Positions 18,362-27,386 of a DNA stretch of 64,000 bases are shown here, piece by piece. The translations under genes were made by a program, and so were the position numbers. This stretch comes from Afipia sp. (GTDB lineage: Bacteria > Pseudomonadota > Alphaproteobacteria > Rhizobiales > Xanthobacteraceae). The stretch is taken from contig JACQDM010000002.1 in NCBI GenBank assembly GCA_016201045.1, positions 1 through 64,000 on the forward strand, written 5' to 3'. The notes under the pieces are model-generated. The model did no database searches and was not told the DNA's origin. It saw only the letters and a list, made by a program, of their open reading frames with translations. Position 1 is the first letter of the stretch, and every line of letters begins with the position of its first letter.

Positions 18362-19321
18362 TCATATCACGTGGTCTGGCTTCAGCGAGCAATGCACATC
18401 GGGCGAGGTCTCGATCTGCAGAGTGGTGTGGCCGATCTTGAAGCGATGATTGAGCTGGTGGCAGGTCTCGACAAGGAACTCGTCGCCGGGATTTCCGCCG
18501 GGCGTGACGAGATGCGCGGTCAGCGCCGTTTCGGTGGTGCTCATCGGCCAGATGTGCAGATCATGGATCGATGCCACGCCGGGCAGGCCGCAGAGATAGG
18601 CGCGCACTGAACCCGGATCGATCACGGATGGAACGGCAGCCAGCGACATCGCGGTGCTCTCTCGCAGCAGGCCCCACGTTCCCCACACGATCACCGCGAC
18701 GATCACGATGCTGAATGCCGGATCGAGCCACAGCCATCCCGTCATCATGATGCCGATGCCGGTCAGGACGACGCCGAAGGACAGCGCCGCATCCGCGAGC
18801 ATATGGAGGTAGGCTCCGCGAATGTTGATGTCGTCCCGTCCGCCGGCGAACAACCACGCGGTAAAGCCATTGATGAAGATGCCGATGCCGGCGACGACGA
18901 TCACAGTCGTGCTGGCGATCGGTTCGGGATGGATGAACCGCTGGATGGCCTCGAGCAGAATTGCGCCCGAAGCAATCAGCAGCAGAATGGCATTCAACAA
19001 GGCCGCGAGAATGGACGTGTTGCGCAGCCCGTAAGTCAGCCGAGGCGTCGGCGGTCGTTTGGACAGTACGGCGGCGATCCATGCGACCAACAGGCCGAGC
19101 ACATCGGACAGATTGTGACCCGCATCGGCCAACAGCGCCGTCGAATTCGAGATGAACCCGTAGGTGGCCTCGATCAGAACGAACGCCATGTTGAGCGAGA
19201 CGCCGATGGCGAAGGCGCGGCCGAAATCCGCCGGTGCATGAATGTGCCCGGCGTGGCCGTGGTCATGATGATCATGGCCGTGGCCGTCATGATCGTGATG
19301 GCGTGCGTGATGACCGCTCAT
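18362..19321 (-). CDS. CDF-family cation efflux protein (CzcD/ZitB-like)
   Basis: A 319-residue cation diffusion facilitator. A His-rich N-terminus (about half of residues 4-28) precedes six transmembrane helices; the transport site is made by HxxxD in helix 2 (His69-Asp73) and HxxxD in helix 5 (His173-Asp177), the pattern usual for zinc exporters. The C-terminal cytosolic domain (about 230-319) has the family LHIWPMS motif. It exchanges metal for protons at the inner membrane. An imperfect AT-centred palindrome at 19381-19399 lies 60 bases upstream and may be a metal-regulator site. Confidence 0.93.
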   Translation of the reverse strand: MSGHHARHHDHDGHGHDHHDHGHAGHIHAPADFGRAFAIGVSLNMAFVLIEATYGFISNSTALLADAGHNLSDVLGLLVAWIAAVLSKRPPTPRLTYGLRNTSILAALLNAILLLIASGAILLEAIQRFIHPEPIASTTVIVVAGIGIFINGFTAWLFAGGRDDINIRGAYLHMLADAALSFGVVLTGIGIMMTGWLWLDPAFSIVIVAVIVWGTWGLLRESTAMSLAAVPSVIDPGSVRAYLCGLPGVASIHDLHIWPMSTTETALTAHLVTPGGNPGDEFLVETCHQLNHRFKIGHTTLQIETSPDVHCSLKPDHVI

Positions 19322-19380
19322 GCGTGCGTCATAGCATGAGGAGGCCGCGCGCGCGACAGCGGCGAGCCGACATAAAATAA

Positions 19381-19399
19381 GTGAACTTTATAACGTTAC
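19381..19399. promoter_or_regulatory. Possible metal-regulator operator upstream of the CDF gene
   Basis: GTGAAC and GTTAC flank an AT-rich core, an imperfect 19-bp palindrome roughly resembling Zur/Fur-type sites. It overlaps the end of the ridA-like gene and lies 60 bases upstream of the CDF start. Weak evidence. Confidence 0.3.
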
Positions 19400-19785
19400 G
19401 CGCTGCGCTTCTTTGCGGTGACTTCGATCTCGACCTTCATCTCCGGCTTGTAGAGCGCGGAGACGGCGACGATGGTTGCGGCAGGGCGGATGTCGCCGAA
19501 GGTCTCGCCGCAGACAGCGAACACCGCGTCGAAATCTTTCGCATCGGTAACGTAGTAGGTGGCACGAATGACATCGGTCATCGCGAATCCGCCTTCTTTC
19601 AGCGCGGCGGCGATGGTCTTGAAGCAGTTGCGGGTCTGCTCGGTGACGTCGCTCGGCATCGTCTTCGTCGCGGGATCGGTGCCCGTGGTGCCGGCCACGA
19701 AACAGAAATCGCCATCGACGACAGCGCGGCTGTAGCCCGCGATCTTCTCAAACGGCGATCCGGACGAAATCAGGCGGCGGGACAT
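19396..19785 (-). CDS. RidA/YjgF-family protein
   Basis: A 129-residue protein of the Rid family, whose members hydrolyse reactive enamine/imine intermediates. The conserved AGTTGTDPATK, the Arg in VIRATYYVTD (about 82-91) and the C-terminal KVEIEVTA stretch are present. The ATG at 19785 has GAGGTG five bases upstream, so the longer TTG start is rejected. It lies between the CDF exporter and a GNAT gene on the same strand. The substrate is unknown. Confidence 0.9.
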   Translation of the reverse strand: MSRRLISSGSPFEKIAGYSRAVVDGDFCFVAGTTGTDPATKTMPSDVTEQTRNCFKTIAAALKEGGFAMTDVIRATYYVTDAKDFDAVFAVCGETFGDIRPAATIVAVSALYKPEMKVEIEVTAKKRSA

Positions 19786-19853
19786 TCTGCACCTCAAACG
19801 GAAATTGCGTGACCTTTGTCGAGGTCACGCAATGCCGGTTCTTGAGGCTGAAA

Positions 19854-20444
19854 TCAAGCCGTCGCGACAGCGAGTTTTGCCCTCGCGGCAGCACGCTGGC
19901 GCGGCTTGCGCGCCGTCATGCCGGTCGCAACAATCATGCCCCATGCGCCGTCGAGTGCGGCGTCGCGCAATTCGACAGCCAGCAGGCGCTCACGCTCGAA
20001 CGGGCCGGGGAGCGACAACTCGCCGGTCTTCGCGGCGGTGAAGCCGAAGCGCTCGTAATAAGAAGCGTCGCCCCGCAGGATCACGGCCGCATGTCCGCGT
20101 GCTTTCGCAGCAGCCAGCGCGTGATTCATCAGCGCCGCACCGATACCGAGCGAGCGAAACGCACGATCCACAGCCAGAGGTCCAAGCACAAGCGCCGGAA
20201 CGCCGCCGGCATTGACGTGCCATAGCCGCACGGTACCGACCACGCGGCCGTTGCGGGTTGCGGTGAACGCGAGACCTTCGGCAGGCGCTCGGCCTTCGCG
20301 CAGGCGCTGACAAGTGCGGGCGTGACGGTTCGTGCCGAAGCTCGCGTCGAGCAAGGCTTCGCGCGCGGCAACATCGGAGGCTCGCTCGGCGCGGATCGCG
20401 AACGGCACAGTCTTTTGGCAGGCGATGGTCTTCAAAGTCTTCAT
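19854..20444 (-). CDS. GNAT-family N-acetyltransferase (YhbS-like)
   Basis: A 196-residue acetyltransferase. The core sequence ALVLGPLAVDRAFRSLGIG with A-LMN after it (around residues 85-112) is the acetyl-CoA-binding segment typical of YhbS-like GNATs, followed by GDASYYERFGF. The C-terminus (KPRQRAAARAK) is basic. It is 120 bases downstream of the ornithine decarboxylase gene but separated by a strong hairpin, and a second perfect palindrome sits just before its start, so separate control is likely. Confidence 0.88.
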   Translation of the reverse strand: MKTLKTIACQKTVPFAIRAERASDVAAREALLDASFGTNRHARTCQRLREGRAPAEGLAFTATRNGRVVGTVRLWHVNAGGVPALVLGPLAVDRAFRSLGIGAALMNHALAAAKARGHAAVILRGDASYYERFGFTAAKTGELSLPGPFERERLLAVELRDAALDGAWGMIVATGMTARKPRQRAAARAKLAVATA

Positions 20445-20458
20445 GTTCGTTCAATCCC

Positions 20459-20479
20459 CACTTCCCGACCGGGGAAGTG
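20459..20479. promoter_or_regulatory. Palindrome just upstream of the GNAT gene
   Basis: CACTTCCC and GGGAAGTG are perfect inverted repeats separated by five bases, 15 bases before the GNAT start codon. It could be an operator or a leader hairpin covering the ribosome site region. Confidence 0.4.
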
Positions 20480-20508
20480 TTGTCATCCAAACTGGAAGGT
20501 GACGGGAT

Positions 20509-20530
20509 GGGAGCCGGCGAACCGGCTCCC
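20509..20530 (-). terminator. Hairpin ending the ornithine decarboxylase transcript
   Basis: A perfect 9-bp stem (GGGAGCCGG / CCGGCTCCC) with a TTCG loop on the minus strand, 34 bases after the stop codon. On the minus strand it lacks a long T-run, so it may be a stabiliser or a rho-aided terminator. Confidence 0.6.
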
Positions 20531-20563
20531 GGTTTTCTCAGATGTGGCCCGATCGCGTCGCGA

Positions 20564-21706
20564 TCAAATGTGGTAAGTCTTCAGCGGCGGAATGCCGTTG
20601 AAGGCCACCGACGAGTAGGTCGAGGTGTACGCACCCGTGCCTTCGATCAGCAGCTTGTCGCCGATCTCGAGTGTCACGGGCAGCGGATACGGCACCTTCT
20701 CGTACAGCACGTCGGCCGAGTCGCAGGTCGGGCCGGCGAGAATGCACGGAGCCATTTCCGCACCGTCATGCGGCGTCTTGATCGCATAACGGATCGACTC
20801 GTCCATCGTCTCGGCGAGACCGCCGAACTTGCCGATGTCGAGATACACCCAGCGCGCATCGTCCTCGTCGCTCTTCTTGGAGATGAGCACGACTTCGGTT
20901 TCGATGATGCCCGCATTACCGACCATGCCGCGACCCGGCTCGATGATCGTTTCCGGGATCTGGTTGCCGAAATGCTTGCGAAGCGCGCGGAAGATCGACC
21001 GGCCGTACTGCACGACCGGAGGAACGTCCTTGAGGTACTTCGTCGGGAATCCGCCGCCCATGTTGACCATGGACAGGTTGATCCCGCGCTCGGCGCAGTC
21101 ACGGAACACGGTCGAGGCCATCGCCAGCGCGCGGTCCCACGCCTTCACCTTGCGCTGCTGCGAACCGACGTGGAACGAGATGCCCACGGGCTCGAGGCCA
21201 AGGCGCTTGGCGAGGTCGAGCACGTCGACCGCCATTTCCGGGTCGCAACCGAACTTGCGCGACAGCGGCCACTCGGCGCCTGCGCAGTCATAAAGAATGC
21301 GGCAGAACACCTTGGCGCCGGGGGCGGCACGGGCGATCTTTTCGACTTCGGCGGCGCAGTCCACGGCAAAGAGGCGGATGCCGAGCGCATAGGCGCGCGC
21401 GATATCACGCTCTTTCTTGATCGTGTTGCCATAGGAGATGCGCTCCGGCGTCGCGCCGGCAGCCAGCGCCATCTCGATTTCCGCGACAGTCGCGGTATCG
21501 AAGCAGGAGCCGAGCGAGGCGAGCAGGTTGAGCACTTCCGGCGCAGGGTTTGCCTTCACCGCGTAGAACACGCGTGAGTCCGGCAACGCCTTCGCGAAGG
21601 TATGATAGTTCTCACGCACGACTTCGAGGTCGACGACGAGGCAAGGTTCGGTGTCGAGGCCCTCGCTGCGGCGGTTGCGCAGGAATTCCTGGATACGGTC
21701 GGTCAT
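20564..21706 (-). CDS. Ornithine (lysine/ornithine) decarboxylase, alanine-racemase fold
   Basis: A 380-residue fold-type III PLP enzyme that makes putrescine from ornithine. Lys51 in VFYAVKANP binds PLP; GGGF (217-220) and EPGRG (256-260) bind the phosphate; Cys328-Asp329 in GPTCDSAD is the dimer-shared active-site pair. The length and motifs are those of the alphaproteobacterial ODC often named speF or odc2; a lysine side activity is known in this group. It has a 470-nt structured leader (see 21707-22176) and probably feeds homospermidine synthase at 16782-18218. Confidence 0.95.
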   Translation of the reverse strand: MTDRIQEFLRNRRSEGLDTEPCLVVDLEVVRENYHTFAKALPDSRVFYAVKANPAPEVLNLLASLGSCFDTATVAEIEMALAAGATPERISYGNTIKKERDIARAYALGIRLFAVDCAAEVEKIARAAPGAKVFCRILYDCAGAEWPLSRKFGCDPEMAVDVLDLAKRLGLEPVGISFHVGSQQRKVKAWDRALAMASTVFRDCAERGINLSMVNMGGGFPTKYLKDVPPVVQYGRSIFRALRKHFGNQIPETIIEPGRGMVGNAGIIETEVVLISKKSDEDDARWVYLDIGKFGGLAETMDESIRYAIKTPHDGAEMAPCILAGPTCDSADVLYEKVPYPLPVTLEIGDKLLIEGTGAYTSTYSSVAFNGIPPLKTYHI

Positions 21707-22176
21707 AGCACCCTCCGAAACGTCCCTGCGACGGAACGTTCAAGTATGATGTCGGTATGAGCTCATGGGCCTTGGCGCGAGATGGAGACGCGACAGAGCC
21801 AGAAACTCAAACCAAACTGTGCTGCCGTTGGATCGGTTGGGAATTTCCCGCCCGCTCTGCTGGCAATGAAGGACAAGCCTTTTCAGTAGCCCGCGCCGGC
21901 GTTGGACTGCCGGTAGAGACCAAAAAAGCCCGATCCGTCGTTGCTTTAAGTCGCGTCCCCCGTTGAGAGCGAGGTGCGCCGGTTCGCCTCCGGCTGCCAG
22001 TCACGGTTGCAAGGAGAGAAGTCACCTTCGACGGCATCTCTTGAGAGAGATGCTGGCCTCTTCCGTCTCACGACTGAAGCGACCCTCGGTTCTTCGTCCC
22101 CTTGGCGGCTGTCCGGCCTCTTGTCCGGATACCTACCGACTGACACACGACCACAGGCACGTGCGAAATTGGGCAA
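21707..22176 (-). ncRNA. Long structured leader of the decarboxylase gene (speF-like element)
   Basis: A 470-nt untranslated region separates the predicted promoter from the decarboxylase start. Hairpins on the minus strand include a perfect 8-bp stem with 4-nt loop at 22034-22053, TCCGG/CCGGA at 22112-22129, a GCCGG/CCGGC pair at 21978-21994, and an ACGTCC-type stem-loop at about 21718-21739 just before the ribosome site. The speF motif (Corbino and co-workers, 2005) is a known putative cis-regulatory RNA found in exactly this position in alphaproteobacteria. The family assignment is by position and structure, not by alignment. Confidence 0.65.
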
Positions 22177-22182
22177 GAACGC

Positions 22183-22211
22183 AAATAAGAGTTTTGCAAC
22201 TCGTGTGCAAG
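22183..22211 (-). promoter_or_regulatory. Putative promoter of the decarboxylase leader
   Basis: On the minus strand CTTGCA (22206-22211) and TTATTT (22183-22188) are 17 bases apart. A GAGTT/AACTC palindrome overlaps the spacer. The call is moderate because both hexamers are only partial matches. Confidence 0.45.
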
Positions 22212-22336
22212 TTTTTTTTTCTTAACGAAAAATGTACGCGCCGAGCGTGATCGAAATGTCGCGCTTGAGCAGGCTGAGATGAACGCGCGTTAAGTTTTCA
22301 ACAGCGCGAGAGCGCTCAGACGCCGCGCGTGCGGCC

Positions 22337-22597
22337 TCAAATCTTCCGGGTGAACGGCTCGACGCGCTGAGCGCCGCGCACGAAGGCGACCATGATGGCC
22401 ACGCCGAGCAGAAACAGCACCGCCTGGATGATGTAAGCGCCGGTGTCGCTCAGTCCGAACAGGATCGCGAGCGCCCAGCCGCCTGCAAAGGCGGCTCCGA
22501 ACACCTCGGCGCTGATCAAAATCGCCGCGCTGAGAACGGTGATGACGCTCGGCCAGTGGATCTGCCTGGCTCCGGCTTCGAGTTTCTGGGCGCTCAT
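22337..22597 (-). CDS. Small two-helix membrane protein
   Basis: An 86-residue protein with two hydrophobic segments (about 20-42, SVITVLSAAILISAEVFGAAF, and 46-72, ALAILFGLSDTGAYIIQAVLFLL) and a short basic tail (RGAQRVEPFTRKI). The start at MSAQKLEA is the most likely; upstream ATG codons add an Arg/Pro-rich stretch without a matching ribosome site. I do not recognise the family. It is divergent from the M3 peptidase gene. Confidence 0.7.
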   Translation of the reverse strand: MSAQKLEAGARQIHWPSVITVLSAAILISAEVFGAAFAGGWALAILFGLSDTGAYIIQAVLFLLGVAIMVAFVRGAQRVEPFTRKI

Positions 22598-22726
22598 GTG
22601 GTCTGGTCCTGTTTCGGGCCGCAACATCTGCGAAATCGGGGTCGCAATCAAGGCGCAAGGGGCGCAAAAAGGCCGCATGCGGTGCTATATCGAGGCACCG
22701 AGAAATAGCTGCAAATAGGGCCTCTC

Positions 22727-24799
22727 ATGCCGAATTCGCCGTCCACCGCCGCCAATCCGCTTCTCCAGGCGTGGAAGACGCCATTCGAGACGCCGCCCTT
22801 CGCCGAAATCGTACCCGAACACTTCCTGCCGGCCTTCGAAAAGGCCTTCGCAGACCATTCAGCCGAGATCGATGCGATCAAGAACGACCCTTCGGAGCCC
22901 ACTTTCGAGAACACGATCGCGGCCCAAGAGCGCTCCGGCAAGCTGCTGACCAAGGTCGCGGCTGTGTTCTACGATCTGGTCTCGGCCCATTCGAACCCCG
23001 AACTGCTCAAGCTGGAGACCGAGGTGGCCCTCAAGATGGCCCGCCACTGGAATCCGATCTCGATGGACGCCAGACTCTTCGCCCGAGTCTCGGCCCTGAA
23101 GGACAAGTCGGCCTCTCTCGGCCTCACGAGGGAGCAGGCCCGTCTTCTGGAGCGGAACTGGACCGGCTTTCATCGCGCCGGAGCGGGCTTAAGCGAATCA
23201 GCCAAGGCCCGGACGGCCGAGATCAATGAGCGGCTGGCGAAGCTCTCGACCACTTTCAGCCATCATCTGCTCGGCGACGAGCAGGACTGGATGATGGAAT
23301 TGGGCGAGGGCGACCTGGCCGGCCTTTCGGAGAGCTTCATAGCCGCCTCCAGAGCCGCCGCTGAGGAGCGCGGCCTGCCGGGCAAGATGGTGGTGACGCT
23401 CTCGCGCTCCTCCGTGGAGCCGTTCCTGAAGACCTCCAGCCGCCGCGACCTGCGCGAAAAGGCCTTCAAGGCCTTCACCTCGCGCGGCGAGAACCCGAAC
23501 GGCAACAACAACAGCGCCACGATCCTCGAAGTGCTGAAACTGCGCGAGGAACGCGCCAATCTCCTCGGCTACCCGACCTTTGCCGCCTACCGGCTGGAGG
23601 ACTCGATGGCCAAGACGCCCGAGAATGTCCGCGACCTCCTGGAACGGGTCTGGAAACCGGCCCGCGCCCGCGCGCTCGCCGACCGCGATGCGCTTCAGGC
23701 GCTGATCGCCGAGGAGGGCGGGAACTTCAAGCTCGCGGCATGGGACTGGCGCTATTACGCCGAGAAGCTGCGTCAGGCCAAAGCCAATTTCGACGACGCC
23801 GCGATCAAGCCTTATCTTGCGCTCGATCACATGATCGAGGCGGCGTTCGATTGTGCGACCCGCCTGTTCGGGGTGACGTTCAGTGAGCGCAAAGACATCC
23901 CAGTCTGGCATCCCGACGTGCGCGTGTGGGAGGTCAAGGACAAGACCGGCAAGCATCAGGCGTTGTTCTACGGCGACTATTTTGCGCGCCCCTCCAAGCG
24001 GTCCGGCGCATGGATGACGTCGCTGCGCGACCAGCAGAAGCTCGACGGCAGCGTTCAGCCGCTCATCATCAACGTCTGCAATTTCGCGAAAGGGACCGAC
24101 GGTCAACCGTCATTGTTATCGCCGGACGACGCGCGCACGCTGTTCCACGAATTCGGCCACGGCCTGCACGGCATGCTTTCGAACGTGAATTATCCTTCGC
24201 TGGCGGGGACGAGCGTGTTCACCGATTTCGTCGAACTGCCGTCGCAGCTCTACGAGCACTGGCAGGAACAACCTCAGGTGCTGCAGACATTTGCGCGCCA
24301 CTATCAAACCGGCGAGCCTTTGCCGGAGGATTTGCTGAAGCGTTTCATCGCCGCGCGGAAATTCAATCAGGGATTTGCAACTGTAGAGTTCGTGTCGTCG
24401 GCACTCATGGATCTCGAATTCCATTCGCAACCGGCATCGTCGATCAAGGACGTGCATGTCTTTGAGCAGCAGGAACTGAAAAAAATCGGCATGCCGGCGG
24501 AGATCGTGATGCGCCATCGCACGACACAATTCGCGCACATTTTCTCGGGCGATCACTACGCGGCGGGTTACTACAGCTACATGTGGTCCGAGGTGATGGA
24601 CGCGGACGCATTCGGCGCGTTCGAGGAGGCGCACAACATTTTCGATCCGGCGGTGGCGAAGCGTCTGCACGACGACATCTATTCGTCCGGCGGCTCGCGC
24701 GACCCGGAAGACGCCTACATCGCCTTCCGGGGGCGCAAGCCGGAACCCGATGCGTTGCTGCGCCGTCGCGGACTTCTCAACGAGCCGGAAGCCGCCTGA
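22727..24799 (+). CDS. M3-family oligopeptidase (Dcp/OpdA-like)
   Basis: A 690-residue zinc metallopeptidase of family M3 without a signal peptide, so it degrades short peptides in the cytosol. The zinc-binding HEFGH is at 474-478 (TLFHEFGHGLHGML), with the third ligand Glu in the following helix (FTDFVELPSQLYEHW). The C-terminal YAAGYYSYMWSEVMDADAF is typical of peptidyl-dipeptidase Dcp and oligopeptidase A. The stop overlaps the ferrochelatase start (TGATG), implying coupled translation. Confidence 0.94.
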   Translation: MPNSPSTAANPLLQAWKTPFETPPFAEIVPEHFLPAFEKAFADHSAEIDAIKNDPSEPTFENTIAAQERSGKLLTKVAAVFYDLVSAHSNPELLKLETEVALKMARHWNPISMDARLFARVSALKDKSASLGLTREQARLLERNWTGFHRAGAGLSESAKARTAEINERLAKLSTTFSHHLLGDEQDWMMELGEGDLAGLSESFIAASRAAAEERGLPGKMVVTLSRSSVEPFLKTSSRRDLREKAFKAFTSRGENPNGNNNSATILEVLKLREERANLLGYPTFAAYRLEDSMAKTPENVRDLLERVWKPARARALADRDALQALIAEEGGNFKLAAWDWRYYAEKLRQAKANFDDAAIKPYLALDHMIEAAFDCATRLFGVTFSERKDIPVWHPDVRVWEVKDKTGKHQALFYGDYFARPSKRSGAWMTSLRDQQKLDGSVQPLIINVCNFAKGTDGQPSLLSPDDARTLFHEFGHGLHGMLSNVNYPSLAGTSVFTDFVELPSQLYEHWQEQPQVLQTFARHYQTGEPLPEDLLKRFIAARKFNQGFATVEFVSSALMDLEFHSQPASSIKDVHVFEQQELKKIGMPAEIVMRHRTTQFAHIFSGDHYAAGYYSYMWSEVMDADAFGAFEEAHNIFDPAVAKRLHDDIYSSGGSRDPEDAYIAFRGRKPEPDALLRRRGLLNEPEAA

Positions 24800-25827
24800 T
24801 GATGGATGCGCTTTCCAATCGCAATGTAGAGATGGATGCGAGGACACCAAAGGTCGGCGTGCTGCTCGTGAATTTGGGGACTCCCGACACAGCCGATGCC
24901 AAGGGCGTGCGCATTTACCTGCGGGAATTTCTGTCCGATCCGCGCGTGATCGAAAACAACGGCCTGATCTGGCAGATCATTCTCAACGGCATCGTCCTGC
25001 AGATACGTCCTGCCAGGAAGGCGAAGGACTACCTGAAAATCTGGAACACCGAGAAGAACGAGTCGCCGCTCAAGACGATTACCCGCGCGCAAGCCGAGAA
25101 ATTGGCGGCATCCATTGCGGAAAAAAATGTCATCGTCGATTGGGGCATGCGCTACGGCAATCCGTCGCTCAAATCCCGGATCGACGTACTGACGGCGCAA
25201 GGCTGCGACCGGATTCTCGTCGTGCCGCTCTATCCGCAATACTCGGCGTCGACGTCCGCAACCGTGATCGACAAGGTCGCAAGCGCTCTAAAAGACATGC
25301 GCGCGCAGCCGACAGTACGCTTCACGCCGCCTTATTACGATGAGCCGAGCTACATTGATGCGCTTGCGGCGTCCATTGAACGGCATCTGGCGACATTGTC
25401 GTTCAAGCCGGAGGCGATCATCGCGTCGTTCCACGGCATGCCGCAGAGTTACATCGACAAGGGCGATCCCTATCAGGTGCAGTGTGTTGCCACCATCGAT
25501 GCGTTGCGCAAGCGCATGGGCCGCGACGAAAACAGCCTGATGCTGACGTTCCAGTCGCGGTTCGGCTACCAGAAGTGGCTGCAGCCCTATACCGATCAGA
25601 CGATCGAGCGGCTTGCGAAGGACGGCGTGAAGAAAATCACGGTGGCGACGCCGGGCTTCTCGGCCGATTGCCTCGAGACGCTGGAAGAAATTGCGGGCGA
25701 GAACGCGGAAATTTTCCATCATGCCGGCGGCGAAGATTTTTCTTTCGTGCCGTGTCTCAATGATAGCGACGAGGGCATGGATGTGATCCGCCAGCTCGTG
25801 CTGCGCGAACTTCAGGGCTGGATTTAG
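24799..25827 (+). CDS. hemH: Ferrochelatase
   Basis: A 342-residue enzyme inserting Fe(II) into protoporphyrin IX, the last step of heme synthesis. Family features: KVGVLLVNLGTPDT near residue 18, the catalytic His212 in SFHGMP, and ETLEEI (FSADCLETLEEI) with the metal-proximal acidic residues. The start overlaps the M3 peptidase stop by one base; a second ATG follows directly. Coupling with a peptidase has no obvious metabolic reason. Confidence 0.96.
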   Translation: MMDALSNRNVEMDARTPKVGVLLVNLGTPDTADAKGVRIYLREFLSDPRVIENNGLIWQIILNGIVLQIRPARKAKDYLKIWNTEKNESPLKTITRAQAEKLAASIAEKNVIVDWGMRYGNPSLKSRIDVLTAQGCDRILVVPLYPQYSASTSATVIDKVASALKDMRAQPTVRFTPPYYDEPSYIDALAASIERHLATLSFKPEAIIASFHGMPQSYIDKGDPYQVQCVATIDALRKRMGRDENSLMLTFQSRFGYQKWLQPYTDQTIERLAKDGVKKITVATPGFSADCLETLEEIAGENAEIFHHAGGEDFSFVPCLNDSDEGMDVIRQLVLRELQGWI

Positions 25828-25941
25828 GTTTTCAAGACCTGCCGGATTAAAAATATTCAGGTGCGGCAAGTTGAACCGGGCCGTTCGTCACTTAGACAAT
25901 GATAAAATAGAGGCCTGACCGTTTCTGGCTGCGGAGGATTC

Positions 25942-26925
25942 ATGTCCGGGTTCGATATTTTCACGATTGCCATTGTGTTTCTGGCCATCTTCACGCTGCT
26001 GGCCGGCGTGAAAACCGTGTCGCAAGGTTACGACTGGACCATCGAGCGGTTCGGCAAATACACCCGCACGCTCGAGCCGGGTCTCAACATCATCGTTCCC
26101 TACATCGATCGCGTTGGCCGCAAGGTCAACATGATGGAGCAGGTGATCGATATTCCCGAACAGGAAGTCATCACCAAGGACAACGCCACTGTCACTGTGG
26201 ACGGCGTCGCGTTCTATCAGGTGTTCGATGCGGCGAAGGCGAGCTACGAAGTCGCCAACCTCAATCAAGCCATCGTCACGCTGACCATGACCAACATCCG
26301 CTCGGTGATGGGTGCGATGGATCTCGATCAAGTTCTGTCGCATCGAGACGAGATCAACGAACGCCTGCTGCGCGTCGTGGACGCTGCCGTTTCGCCGTGG
26401 GGACTGAAGGTCAACCGTATCGAGATCAAGGACATCGTGCCGCCGGCGGATCTCGTCGAGGCGATGGGCCGGCAGATGAAGGCCGAGCGTGTCAAGCGTG
26501 CCGACATTCTGCAGGCCGAAGGCCAGCGTCAGTCCGAAATTCTCCGCGCGGAAGGCGCCAAGCAGTCGCAGATTTTGCAGGCGGAAGGCCGCAAGGAAGC
26601 CGCATTCCGCGATGCCGAGGCGCGCGAACGCTCCGCCGAGGCCGAGGCGAAAGCGACGCAAATGGTTTCCGAAGCCATTGCTAAAGGCGACGTTGCATCG
26701 CTGAACTACTTCATCGCCGACAAATACATCAAGGCGTTCGGTCAGATTGCCGACTCGCCGAACCAGAAGATCATCATGCTGCCGATCGAGGCGACAGGCG
26801 TGCTGTCGTCGCTCGCAGGTATCGGCGAAATCGCGAAGGCGACGTTTGGAGAGAGCGCTGCGTCCGCCGCCGCAGCGGCGCGGCGTCCCGGCACAGTCCC
26901 GAATACCACGACGCCGAAAACCTGA
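25942..26925 (+). CDS. SPFH-domain protein (stomatin/QmcA-like)
   Basis: A 327-residue protein: one N-terminal transmembrane helix (residues 5-25), an SPFH/Band-7 domain (about 26-180, with [22 protein letters not shown]) and a long Glu/Ala/Lys-rich coiled coil (180-250, with repeated QAEGxxxSEIL). These proteins form large membrane rings or scaffolds and often work with FtsH or NfeD. An NfeD gene follows after 14 bases, the classic bacterial pairing. GGAGG precedes the start. The Ala-rich C-terminal tail is variable in the family. Confidence 0.94.
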   Translation: MSGFDIFTIAIVFLAIFTLLAGVKTVSQGYDWTIERFGKYTRTLEPGLNIIVPYIDRVGRKVNMMEQVIDIPEQEVITKDNATVTVDGVAFYQVFDAAKASYEVANLNQAIVTLTMTNIRSVMGAMDLDQVLSHRDEINERLLRVVDAAVSPWGLKVNRIEIKDIVPPADLVEAMGRQMKAERVKRADILQAEGQRQSEILRAEGAKQSQILQAEGRKEAAFRDAEARERSAEAEAKATQMVSEAIAKGDVASLNYFIADKYIKAFGQIADSPNQKIIMLPIEATGVLSSLAGIGEIAKATFGESAASAAAAARRPGTVPNTTTPKT

Positions 26926-26939
26926 CCGGATTTCCGACC

Positions 26940-27383
26940 ATGATCGACGCACTGTCCCAACTGAGTCCGTGGCATTGGCTGATTGTCGGTGTCGTTCTCA
27001 TGGGCGTCGAGACCTTCGCGCCCGGCGTGTTCATGCTGTGGTTCGGGATTGCGGCGCTGATCGTCGGCTTGGTGTCGTTCGCAATTGCGTCGTCATGGCA
27101 GACGCAAATCCTTGCATTTGCGGTTTTGTCCATCGCGATGGTGCCGCTCTATCGGCATTTCACCAAGAAGAACGAGAAGCCGACCGACAAGCCGTTTCTC
27201 AACAAGCGTGCTCAGGGATTGATTGGTCGCGTCTTCACGCTGGAGAGGCCGATCGTTGACGGCGTCGGCACGGTGAAGATCGACGATACGGTATGGCGTG
27301 TGTCGGGCTCTGATGCGCCAGCCGGAAGCCGTGTGAAGGTCATCCACGCCGACGGCGCAAGCCTGCAGGTCGGACCGGCGTAA
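26940..27383 (+). CDS. NfeD-family membrane protein
   Basis: A 147-residue short NfeD: two to three transmembrane segments (about 12-34 and 38-70) followed by a cytosolic or periplasmic OB-fold domain (about 85-147, RAQGLIGRVFTLERP). It is encoded 14 bases after the SPFH gene and almost certainly forms a complex with it. It converges with the isomerase gene, with only three bases between the stops. Confidence 0.92.
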   Translation: MIDALSQLSPWHWLIVGVVLMGVETFAPGVFMLWFGIAALIVGLVSFAIASSWQTQILAFAVLSIAMVPLYRHFTKKNEKPTDKPFLNKRAQGLIGRVFTLERPIVDGVGTVKIDDTVWRVSGSDAPAGSRVKVIHADGASLQVGPA

Positions 27384-27386
27384 AGC

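Noticed and set aside
21807-22176. Short open frames in the decarboxylase leader
   Set aside because: They lack ribosome sites, overlap each other and run through the leader hairpins; a very short leader peptide cannot be excluded.
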